A stretch of 14,033 nt of DNA from Gammaproteobacteria bacterium (GTDB lineage: Bacteria > Pseudomonadota > Gammaproteobacteria > SZUA-152), in contig JAUWVK010000026.1 in the NCBI GenBank assembly GCA_030617485.1, positions 1 to 14,033 of the forward strand, given 5' to 3'. The notes under the pieces are model-generated. The model was not told the origin of the DNA, did not search any database, and saw nothing but the letters and a program-made list of their open reading frames with translations. The position numbers and the translations under genes were made by a program. This document shows, one piece after another, positions 8,277-14,033 of the stretch. The first letter of the stretch is position 1. Every line of letters starts with the position of its first letter.

Positions 8277-8765
8277 CTATTTTTTAGCGTATTTCCGACG
8301 GTATTCCAGGGCCAGTTTTTTGGCTTCTTTTAGCTGCTGAGGAGACAGAAAACTGGCTACCCTTGCCTTGGCGTTGTGCTCCCTTCCTCCGCGAATATAG
8401 CTGGCTACATCAAGCCAGGCGTATGCCTGAACATCATCATTCTGAATACCGGCTCCCTTGTAGTACATGATACCCACATTCGCCAGTCCTGCTTCATAAC
8501 CATTATTTCCTGCTTTGCGGTACCAGGAAAGCGCTTTCTTGAGGTCGCGCTTCACACCCTGTCCAAGGTGCAACATGACCCCTACCGCAGCCTGAGCATG
8601 AGGAACCCCCTTCTCCGCATCTTCTTTAAACTCTTTGAATGCCCCGGGGAAATCACCCTTTAAAATGGCAGCCTGGCCACCTTTTATGTCCGCGTATGCA
8701 AAACTACTCACGAACAAAAGCCACAGAACGAAAAAATTCAATACGCTTTTTTTGTTTTTGGGCAT
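8277..8765 (-). CDS. Secreted Sel1-repeat (TPR-like) protein
   Basis: I choose the ATG at 8765, giving 162 residues. The frame stays open upstream, but starting at 8852 would place the first 13 codons inside the tRNA-Thr gene and the next ones in a tandem repeat. From 8765 the protein begins with a clean signal peptide (MPKNKK, then a hydrophobic core, cleavage likely after AYA at residue 25), which supports this choice. Mature Sel1-type repeats follow at about 55-90 (AQAAVGVMLHLGQGVKRDLKKALSWYRKAGNNG) and 91-127 (GLANVGIMYYKGAGIQNDDVQAYAWLDVA), then a basic C-terminal helix. Sel1 repeats mediate protein-protein contacts; the partner is unknown and the site is probably periplasmic. The tRNA-Thr gene ends 48 bases upstream on the same strand, so the mRNA may be a 3' extension of the tRNA transcript. 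AAAGAG from the last repeat copy may serve as ribosome site. Confidence 0.85.
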   Translation of the reverse strand: MPKNKKSVLNFFVLWLLFVSSFAYADIKGGQAAILKGDFPGAFKEFKEDAEKGVPHAQAAVGVMLHLGQGVKRDLKKALSWYRKAGNNGYEAGLANVGIMYYKGAGIQNDDVQAYAWLDVASYIRGGREHNAKARVASFLSPQQLKEAKKLALEYRRKYAKK

Positions 8766-8768
8766 GGC

Positions 8769-8804
8769 GCTCTTTAGGCTGGGGCTCTTTAGGCTGGGGC
8801 TCTT
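8769..8804 (-). repeat. 15-bp tandem repeat, about 2.4 copies, between tRNA-Thr and the Sel1-repeat gene
   Basis: The unit GCTCTTTAGGCTGGG (plus-strand reading) occurs at 8769-8783 and 8784-8798 without mismatch, then starts again for 6 bases at 8799-8804. The array fills most of the gap between the tRNA 3' end (8814) and the Sel1 start codon (8765). In the transcript each unit carries AAAGAGC, a weak Shine-Dalgarno-like sequence, and the copy closest to the ATG is at a usable distance. Copy number could change by slippage. Confidence 0.9.
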
Positions 8805-8813
8805 AAAAATAGA

Positions 8814-8889
8814 TGGTGCCGACGCACGGACTCGAACCGCGAACCTACGCATTACAAGTGCGTTGCACTACCAATTGTGCTACGTCGGC
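8814..8889 (-). tRNA. tRNA-Thr (anticodon UGU)
   Basis: The minus strand folds as a 76-base tRNA including an encoded CCA end (8814-8816). The acceptor stem pairs GCCGACG with CGTCGGC and the discriminator base is A. The D-arm is TAGCACAATTGGTAGTGCA, the T-arm contains GGTTCGAGTCC, and the anticodon arm reads ACTTGTAATGCGT-like with TGT at 8854-8856. The sequence closely resembles E. coli tRNA-Thr(UGU). It follows the SPOR-domain gene and precedes the Sel1-repeat gene, all on the same strand. From memory of Pseudomonas-type genomes, this site usually holds tRNA-Tyr, tRNA-Gly and tRNA-Thr followed by tufB; here only the Thr gene is present. Confidence 0.97.
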
Positions 8890-8923
8890 TAGTACTCTTT
8901 CAAAGCGATAAATCAGGAGCGCT

Positions 8924-8952
8924 ATTGTAGGCATTGAGGCCATTGAGTGCAA
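8924..8952 (-). promoter_or_regulatory. Sigma-70 promoter for tRNA-Thr
   Basis: On the minus strand TTGCAC (8947-8952) and TACAAT (8924-8929) are separated by exactly 17 bases. The stretch after the -10 is GC-rich (AGCGCTCC), as is usual for stringently controlled tRNA promoters. The start site would be near 8917, giving a leader of about 28 bases before the tRNA. The -35 lies directly beside the stop codon of the SPOR gene, so the tRNA is independent of the birA operon even if read-through also occurs. Confidence 0.75.
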
Positions 8953-8953
8953 T

Positions 8954-9745
8954 TTATTCGCACTTGCGCTGGGACAAATTAGTCCGGGAATATTTGTCAG
9001 CCACCTCTGTAAGAGAAGCTACCGTTGATGTTTTATTGCCTGGAACAGTCATATCCAGCCAAACCAGCTTTCTAACCCGATACTGGGTCTCTTTTTTCAC
9101 ACTTAAGCCCATTTTTTTAACCAACAGAAAACGCTCGTCTGCAGCTCCCTCACGCTTGAATAACCCAAGAGAAACAGCATTTTTATGCTGCCCCTTGCCC
9201 ATAATAAATAAATCCTTCAAACCTTTCTTTTGCAACGCATTAACCTGTTTGCGAGCTGCATCGTAGGTTTTAAATGCTGGCAGATACACCCAGTAACCTC
9301 TCGGCCTTCGTTGAGAAACCTGCCTTTGTTTTACGGTTACCCCAAGAACTGTAATTGCCTCATCCGCATGATTTGCCGTCACCGTCTTCTTGAAAGGGCC
9401 TAAAGTAAAACAAGCCGGTTTCGATGATTTTACGGATTTAGGTTTTTTAGGCTTGGGGGGAGTTTCTGCCTTGGCGGTTTTTTGTGTAACCCGTTGTAAA
9501 ACAGGCACTGGTTTTTCAACCTTTTTAGAAATCTCAGCTGTTGTTTTTGGCTCTTCAACCTTACTGATAGTCTTTTCAGATGAAGCCCCAAGCCCCCTTT
9601 CCCGCAATAAACTTAACCGCTCAACCCCCCTGGGTAAGTCTTGCTGCTTAAGAATAACGGGGCCTGTTTGACCATTGAACCAGTCTGACTGTGTGTAGAA
9701 ATACGCCACATTGATGAGCAAAAAAAACAGGAAAATGATTCTCAT
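8954..9745 (-). CDS. SPOR-domain inner-membrane protein
   Basis: This 263-residue protein has one membrane helix at its N-terminus (about residues 3-18), without a clear cleavage site, so it is probably anchored with the rest in the periplasm. A long low-complexity linker rich in K, P, E and T (about 55-110) follows. A SPOR-type domain sits at about 148-218, with the RGYWVYLPAFKTYDAARKQVNALQKKG and LGLFKREGAADE patterns. SPOR domains bind peptidoglycan stripped of stem peptides, often at division sites. Its ATG overlaps the coaX stop codon (ATGA, 9742-9745), so translation is probably coupled. A SPOR gene right after coaX is a known arrangement in Pseudomonas-type genomes. A cysteine at residue 112 and another near the C-terminus (262) could form a disulphide, which is only a guess. 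Confidence 0.85.
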   Translation of the reverse strand: MRIIFLFFLLINVAYFYTQSDWFNGQTGPVILKQQDLPRGVERLSLLRERGLGASSEKTISKVEEPKTTAEISKKVEKPVPVLQRVTQKTAKAETPPKPKKPKSVKSSKPACFTLGPFKKTVTANHADEAITVLGVTVKQRQVSQRRPRGYWVYLPAFKTYDAARKQVNALQKKGLKDLFIMGKGQHKNAVSLGLFKREGAADERFLLVKKMGLSVKKETQYRVRKLVWLDMTVPGNKTSTVASLTEVADKYSRTNLSQRKCE

Positions 9746-10569
9746 AACCTGCTGCCAGGACTATTGGCTAAAACTTCATCCACCGGGTTTCCTGAAATGA
9801 CGGCCAAACCCTTTAATACCCAATCTGGCTCGTGATGAAAAAAGCTGACAACATCTGAAGACAATAATTTTGGTAGCAACAACGGAGTGAAGCCACCTGT
9901 CACAACACAGGTCAACTCTATGCCCATATTGTTCTGGTAACGTCGCATAATATGTTCCACTGCACCGGCGCAAGCCGCGGAGATTCCTGCCTGTACCCCT
10001 TGCTGAGTGGTTTGTCCCAGTAGATCGGGAACCTCACTTTCAGCTGAAGTTATGTCTTGAGTATTGGTCACCAGACTGCTTTCCATCATTCCCCATCCAG
10101 GTGCAATTATTCCACCTGCGTGTTCACCCTCTGCTGTAAGAACGTCTATCGTAAGAGCCGTGCCACAATTAACAATGCAGGTATTTCCCTCAACATAATG
10201 GCGAGCCGCCGCCAATGCCGCCCATCGATCTGCACCAAGCGTTTCGGGTTGTGTATAAGCGTTTAAAACACCGTAAGCGTTTGCCCTGGCGACAACAATT
10301 TCTATCGTCACCTCATCGGTTTCCTTAACTGCAAAAGCCTTATCTCGCCATCGGCTCACGGAATCAAGTACCCGCTGTCCCGCCACATTTGCCAGAATGA
10401 TTTTTGTAATACCCGAGCTCTTATTTGCAAATGATTGCCAGGCCTCTGTTAACTGTTGATCCAGCGACGACCACCGATAGACCACCGAATCACCCTTTTC
10501 TAGCCGACCACTGTGACATAAAGCCCATTTCAGACGGCTATTACCAGCATCAATTAGCAAGGTTGTCAT
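9742..10569 (-). CDS. coaX: Type III pantothenate kinase
   Basis: This 275-residue protein catalyses the ATP-dependent phosphorylation of pantothenate, the first step of coenzyme A synthesis. The acetate/sugar kinase fold is shown by the first phosphate-binding motif LLIDAGNSRLKWAL (residues 4-17, with D7, N10 and K14). It is also shown by TLGADRWAALAAA (110-122, with the catalytic D114) and by the NCGTALTIDVL and AGGIIAPGWGMM motifs at about 134-162. Type III enzymes are not feedback-inhibited by CoA and often need a monovalent cation. The start overlaps the birA stop by 4 bases (10566-10569) and the end overlaps the SPOR start by 4 bases, so the three form one tight operon. It is slightly longer than the typical 245-260 residues, mostly in the loop around 35-90. 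Confidence 0.97.
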   Translation of the reverse strand: MTTLLIDAGNSRLKWALCHSGRLEKGDSVVYRWSSLDQQLTEAWQSFANKSSGITKIILANVAGQRVLDSVSRWRDKAFAVKETDEVTIEIVVARANAYGVLNAYTQPETLGADRWAALAAARHYVEGNTCIVNCGTALTIDVLTAEGEHAGGIIAPGWGMMESSLVTNTQDITSAESEVPDLLGQTTQQGVQAGISAACAGAVEHIMRRYQNNMGIELTCVVTGGFTPLLLPKLLSSDVVSFFHHEPDWVLKGLAVISGNPVDEVLANSPGSRL

Positions 10570-11576
10570 GTCGACTGCCCCATCCCAGGAGTTTTCTGGC
10601 TAACAGCTCGGCGCATGCTTATTTCCCCACTATGAAAACGTCGAACCTCACCCGCCTGTGCAAGCAATAGTGCACCTGTGTTATCCACGCCCCTGACCAT
10701 TCCCTGAATGTTTCCCTCGGGCAAATTCAATATAACTTCCTTCCCAGCATAACTATCATGAGTCTGCCATTCACTGAGAAAAGGAGTGAGGCCATCTGAC
10801 TCAAATTCCTGGATTGCAGACATCAGGTGATTAATGAGTTTGCCGGCCAATTCATTTCGACCTACAGCCCTTCCCAATAAAGACTCGAGATCAATCCATG
10901 GCTGATCAACAACCGCCATTGCTGCAGAAGCACCCCGGACATTAAGCCCAACGCCAATCACCACAGAGCACGGGCCTGAAGCCTCTCCGGCAAGCTCGAG
11001 CAATATACCTGCCAATTTTCGATCCGAAACCAAAATATCATTAGGCCATTTTACAGCAACAGAATCGAGCCCAAACTCGCGCAAAGATCGTACGATAGCT
11101 ATAGCCATCGCAAGACTCAGTCCAGCTAACTGATCTGCACCACCGGCAAACCGCCACAATAACGAAAGGTAAAGATTACCACCAAATGGTGACACCCAGG
11201 TTCGGCCTCGCCGACCCCGTCCAGACGTTTGCTGTTCCGCCAAACAGACAACACCGCTGAAACCATCAGCACCGACAGTTTTTAGTAACCGAGTATTCGT
11301 TGAAGGTAACTCAAAATGAACTTCAATTTTTTCCAGGGGTTTTTTCGCTATTGGGTCCAGATGCGTAAAAATCTTATCGGGATCTAATAACTCGATTTGA
11401 CTGGATAACCGATAACCTTTTCCGCGTACCGAAAAAATTTCAATTCCAGAGTCCCGTAATGACTGAATAACCTTCCAGATAGCAGAACGAGTGCATCCCA
11501 TCGTTTGCCCCAGCTTAGTGCCAGAATGAAACTGGCCATCAGCCAGAACTTTCATCAATGTCGATACAGAATTCAT
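10566..11576 (-). CDS. birA: Bifunctional biotin-protein ligase / biotin operon repressor BirA
   Basis: This 336-residue protein attaches biotin to the carboxyl-carrier subunit of acetyl-CoA carboxylase through biotinyl-5'-AMP. It has the N-terminal winged helix (about residues 1-62, FHSGTKLGQTMGCTRSAIWKVIQSLRD), so it is the repressor type. The catalytic domain carries PSTNTRLL (91-98), the biotinyl-AMP loop SGRGRRGRTWVSP (118-130), K176-WPND and the KLAGILLEL motif at 187-195. The C-terminal SH3-like domain (about 285-330) is present. No biotin synthesis genes or recognisable BirA operator lie in the window, so regulatory targets would be elsewhere. Its promoter region is the 74 bases after the cyclic-nucleotide/rhodanese gene, which hold a small inverted repeat (ATACA-GA-TGTAT, 11605-11616) but no clear promoter. 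The ATG has no good ribosome site; the start is chosen because the winged helix begins at once. Confidence 0.97.
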   Translation of the reverse strand: MNSVSTLMKVLADGQFHSGTKLGQTMGCTRSAIWKVIQSLRDSGIEIFSVRGKGYRLSSQIELLDPDKIFTHLDPIAKKPLEKIEVHFELPSTNTRLLKTVGADGFSGVVCLAEQQTSGRGRRGRTWVSPFGGNLYLSLLWRFAGGADQLAGLSLAMAIAIVRSLREFGLDSVAVKWPNDILVSDRKLAGILLELAGEASGPCSVVIGVGLNVRGASAAMAVVDQPWIDLESLLGRAVGRNELAGKLINHLMSAIQEFESDGLTPFLSEWQTHDSYAGKEVILNLPEGNIQGMVRGVDNTGALLLAQAGEVRRFHSGEISMRRAVSQKTPGMGQST

Positions 11577-11650
11577 TTCAGGCTTTTAGGTACAAATGAA
11601 AAATATACAGATGTATGGTTGCGAATAATTAAGGAGAGAAAGTGAACTTA

Positions 11651-12712
11651 CTATTCCATTTCAGCTTCTGGTACGGCCTTCATGGATCCCTGAAGAGCAA
11701 AAGATTCAAAACCGTCCTGAGACAGCAAATAGGTGGCAATAGAGCTTTGACGCCCAGATTCACAGTAAAGCAGGTACTGATGATCAGGATCCAGCATCCC
11801 CATTTTCACCCGCATAAGGGGCAGAGGAATATTAATACTGCCCTTGATATGTTTTTCTTTAAACTCTGCGGGCAAGCGAACATCGATCCACATTGCCCCA
11901 TTGGTGACTAATGATTGTGCTTCGTCAAAAGTAACCCATTTAAGCAGTGGCGTATTAAGCAGCTCTAAAAAATCTTCTTTTTTCAGGCTCATCAAAACGC
12001 CAGCCGTTTCCATGGTAACGGTTGCATTTCTTTTCCCACCCGCAATTAAGGACTCTTCGCCAAAGTTATCACCGGCAACCAGGGAGGCTAAACTCATTCC
12101 GTCGGGATTTTTGCGCGTTTTTCGTGTTACCCGGCACTTACCCTGGCGGATAATATAAAATCGTTCCCCTTCTTCCCCCTGATTAAACACCACCTCGCCG
12201 GACTTATAGTGTTGCGTTTCCAGACGCATAAAAATTGACTGGATATTGGCTGGAGGAATACGGCGAAATATCTTAGCCTGAAGTATTTTTGCCATCCAGT
12301 CATCATCACTCTCTTCCTCGTTGTGATCGATTTCCTGAACAGCAATGCCATCTGACTTATTGTCCCAGGCCAGCATACTGTCAAGCTCTTCCGAATCTAC
12401 CTTGACACAGGCAACATCCATTAGCGCCTTAACTGTGTGCATGTACCGTTTACCCTGTTCCAGAGGTAGTTTTGATATCTTGCTACCACCTTGAACACGT
12501 TTTACAGGTTCGTCATCCATAATCAGGGCAACTTCACCGGATATAAGGTAGATAATTTTTTCTACTTTTTGCCCCTGCTTGAAAATCACATCCCCCTTCG
12601 AGAATGTGCACAGTTCAGAATTACCGGCCAGCTCACGGCAGTGCTCAGGGCTGAGCGCCTTGATGGGTACCAAAGTGGCTAGTACATTCGGGTCAATGGT
12701 GGAATCGGGCAT
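11651..12712 (-). CDS. Fusion of two cyclic-nucleotide-binding-like domains with a C-terminal rhodanese
   Basis: This 353-residue soluble protein has a first CNB-like domain at about 16-125 (FSKGDVIFKQGQKVEKIIYLISGEVAL). The phosphate-binding cassette is not recognisable there, so it is probably degenerate. The second CNB domain, about 145-250, has YKSGEVVFNQGEEGERFYIIRQGKCRV and a good cassette, FGEESLIAGGKRNATV (217-231, with E219 and R228), which could bind cAMP or cGMP. A rhodanese domain (about 252-350) has WIDVRLPAEFKEKHIKGSINIP and the active-site loop CESGRQS with catalytic C317. It could thus transfer sulfane sulfur under nucleotide control, but the physiological role is unknown. There is no DNA-binding domain, so it is not a Crp-type regulator. 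It lies between the rRNA operon and birA, 74 bases upstream of birA and on the same strand. Confidence 0.9.
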   Translation of the reverse strand: MPDSTIDPNVLATLVPIKALSPEHCRELAGNSELCTFSKGDVIFKQGQKVEKIIYLISGEVALIMDDEPVKRVQGGSKISKLPLEQGKRYMHTVKALMDVACVKVDSEELDSMLAWDNKSDGIAVQEIDHNEEESDDDWMAKILQAKIFRRIPPANIQSIFMRLETQHYKSGEVVFNQGEEGERFYIIRQGKCRVTRKTRKNPDGMSLASLVAGDNFGEESLIAGGKRNATVTMETAGVLMSLKKEDFLELLNTPLLKWVTFDEAQSLVTNGAMWIDVRLPAEFKEKHIKGSINIPLPLMRVKMGMLDPDHQYLLYCESGRQSSIATYLLSQDGFESFALQGSMKAVPEAEME

Positions 12713-13056
12713 GCTTAATCAGTAACCTGGTCAACTCGGGTAAGACTCACAATCTAATCAAACATTTCAAATAATGCTTCTGCTGTAAATCGTTAATTCT
12801 ACGTGTAAAAGAAGGCCACTGCATGTGGATTCTCACCAATCTGCAAATATATTATTATATTGGAGCTCATATCATGAGAAATCTGTAAATAATTTTGCGT
12901 ATGGGTGACATATTGGAATGAACTAACGTCACGACCATTTTGTATGGAACAAAATGGAGCAGCATAGCTGCTGTGAAACGATAGGCTACAGAGAATACCC
13001 GCAAGCGAGCAACATCCAAAAACAACCACCGCTCTACGATTCCCATCAAACAAAGA
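12713..13056 (-). other. Intergenic region between the rRNA terminator and the CNB-rhodanese gene
   Basis: I see no convincing gene in these 344 bases. They are AT-rich near 12840-12870, where a minus-strand TATAAT (12854-12859) could be a -10 for the CNB-rhodanese gene, though no good -35 is visible. Two perfect inverted repeats lie side by side at 12935-12972 and are listed separately. A minus-strand frame open from about 13071 to 12799 encodes a hydrophobic, signal-peptide-like stretch, but it begins inside the terminator hairpin and lacks a good start and ribosome site. Confidence 0.6.
12935..12972. repeat. Two adjacent perfect inverted repeats
   Basis: CCATTTTGT (12935-12943) pairs with ACAAAATGG (12949-12957) across a 5-base loop. 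Directly after it AGCAGC (12958-12963) pairs with GCTGCT (12967-12972) across ATA. No T-run follows on either strand, so they do not look like Rho-independent terminators. They could be protein-binding sites, RNA structures, or a degenerate mobile repeat. Confidence 0.7.
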
Positions 13057-13092
13057 AAAAGCCCCCGACACTATAAGTATCGGGGCTTTTGA
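13053..13092 (-). terminator. Second (distal) Rho-independent terminator of the rRNA operon
   Basis: AAAAGCCCC at 13057-13065 and its complement GGGGCTTTT at 13082-13090 form a strong stem with one bulged base. The stem is extended through GA/TC and ACT-ATA-AGT. In the direction of the rRNA operon it is followed by a T-rich run (TTTTTCTTTGTTT). The A/T symmetry would let it work from the other side too. Confidence 0.88.
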
Positions 13093-13108
13093 ATTAAAAC
13101 CGGGCAGT
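13093..13108 (-). repeat. Copy of the 5S rRNA 3' end and its flank
   Basis: These 16 bases match 13295-13310, the 3' end of the 5S gene plus its downstream flank, at 15 of 16 positions. Both copies lie immediately before a Rho-independent terminator in transcript orientation. This suggests the tail of a former second 5S gene; no other part of a 5S gene is recognisable next to it. Confidence 0.7.
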
Positions 13109-13111
13109 TAT

Positions 13112-13189
13112 AGCCATGGATGGCTTTATGCCGCGAAGCGCAGCGACCCACAGAGATGTGGGGAGGTAGAGTAACGCAGGAGCAGTTAC
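13112..13189. repeat. Three-hairpin intergenic element between the two rRNA terminators
   Basis: Three perfect inverted repeats follow each other: AGCCAT-gg-ATGGCT (13112-13125), CCCACA-gaga-TGTGGG (13147-13162) and GTAAC-gcaggagca-GTTAC (13171-13189). The segment is not coding and is GC-richer than its AT-rich flanks. It resembles dispersed hairpin repeats seen in some gammaproteobacterial intergenic regions, but that resemblance is from memory and not tested here. Confidence 0.5.
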
Positions 13190-13253
13190 CGAGATGCGCG
13201 TGAGCGGTGCCCTGCTAACAAAAGTCACTGCCAATTCCATAATTCATACACAC

Positions 13254-13290
13254 AAAAAGAAACCCCGTAACTCAATGAGCTACGGGGTTT
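13254..13290 (-). terminator. First (proximal) Rho-independent terminator after 5S rRNA
   Basis: AAACCCCGTA (13260-13269) pairs with TACGGGGTTT (13281-13290), with an A/C mismatch and then a CTC/GAG inner stem. In rRNA orientation it is followed by C and TTTTT (13254-13258). It starts about 10 bases beyond the 5S 3' end and is a strong, classical terminator. Confidence 0.92.
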
Positions 13291-13299
13291 CGGGATTAA

Positions 13300-13418
13300 A
13301 ACCTGGCAGTGTCCTACTTTCGCATGGGGAGACCCCAAACTATCATCGGCGCTAAAGCGTTTCACTTCCGAGTTCGGGATGGGATCGGGTGGTGCCACTT
13401 CGCTATGGCCGCCAGGAA
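13300..13418 (-). rRNA. rrf: 5S ribosomal RNA
   Basis: The minus strand reads CCTGGCGGCCATAGCG at its 5' end, and contains CCCGAACTCGGAAGTGAAACGC and GATAGTTTGGGGTCTCCCCATG-like segments. It ends with ACTGCCAGG, which pairs with the 5' end. Length is about 119 bases and the sequence follows E. coli 5S closely. The exact ends are uncertain by a base or two. It lies about 150 bases after 23S and is the last gene of the operon. Confidence 0.96.
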
Positions 13419-13543
13419 AACTTTTTGACCTTCAACAGAGTCTAGCTCAATTGAAAATCCAATTCGGGAAGTTTAGCTGTAGTTACTTTCTATAGGTATT
13501 AATCATAGATTAAAACTAAGGGGTATATTGCTCATGTAGAGCG

Positions 13544-13570
13544 ATAACACACAAACTACTTGGGTGTTAT
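13544..13570 (-). other. Hairpin directly downstream of 23S rRNA
   Basis: ATAACAC (13544-13550) and GTGTTAT (13564-13570) form a 7-bp inverted repeat immediately after the 23S 3' end. A second small GCTC/GAGC stem lies at about 13530-13542. They may take part in processing of the 23S-5S spacer. The rest of the spacer (13419-13543) holds no tRNA gene. Confidence 0.45.

Positions 13571-14033
<463 letters not shown>

Noticed and set aside
8766..8852. Upstream extension of the Sel1-repeat gene to 191 residues
   Set aside because: The first 13 codons would lie inside the tRNA-Thr gene and the following ones in the tandem repeat, while a proper signal peptide begins at the ATG at 8765.
11642..11911. 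Plus-strand frame of 89 residues starting GTG with a near-perfect AAGGAG ribosome site
   Set aside because: It is entirely antisense to the conserved rhodanese domain and shows no recognisable protein features. The ribosome-site match is most likely chance.
12799..13071. Minus-strand frame of 90 residues with a signal-peptide-like start
   Set aside because: It begins within the rRNA terminator hairpin, has no good start codon with a ribosome site, is crossed by two inverted repeats, and resembles no family I know.
13419..13543. A tRNA gene in the 23S-5S spacer
   Set aside because: No cloverleaf or T-loop consensus is present on either strand of the spacer.

Overview
The window looks like a gammaproteobacterial chromosome segment of ordinary housekeeping content. 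The evidence is the set of genes typical of that class (yraN, dolP, sfsA, htpG, birA, coaX, a SPOR-domain protein) and the 5S and 23S rRNA sequences. The birA-coaX-SPOR-tRNA-Thr order beside an rRNA operon recalls, from memory, Pseudomonas and related marine lineages, so I would place it near Pseudomonadales/Cellvibrionales without naming a genus. I see no phage, plasmid, transposase, CRISPR or defence gene.

Left part, plus strand (1-4779). The 3' part of yraN is interrupted by an in-frame amber codon. It is followed by the outer-membrane lipoprotein gene dolP, a GlcD-type FAD-linked oxidase, a small DUF2892 membrane protein with its own likely promoter, and a membrane-bound GGDEF-EAL protein whose GGDEF site is degenerate (GGDKF) and whose EAL site looks intact.

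Middle, minus strand (4849-8956). Read in transcription order, a tRNA-Thr(UGU) gene with a good promoter leads into a secreted Sel1-repeat protein, then a PilZ-domain protein, then htpG (Hsp90) and sfsA. The EAL protein and the PilZ protein lie on either side of htpG/sfsA, so two c-di-GMP-related proteins occur within about 5 kb.

Right part, minus strand (8954-14033). A ribosomal RNA operon enters from the right: the 3' third-to-quarter of 23S, then 5S, then two Rho-independent terminators separated by a hairpin-rich segment. After a gap of about 350 bases comes a protein with two cyclic-nucleotide-binding-like domains fused to a rhodanese. Then comes the overlapping operon birA-coaX-SPOR (4-base ATGA overlaps), which links biotin protein ligation, the first step of CoA synthesis and a peptidoglycan-binding-type envelope protein.

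I did not find a convincing new biological system. The points most worth a second look are the amber codon in a conserved spot of yraN, the apparent relic of a second 5S 3' end with its own terminator, the three-hairpin element between the two terminators, the 15-bp tandem repeat between tRNA-Thr and the Sel1 gene, and the CNB-CNB-rhodanese fusion.
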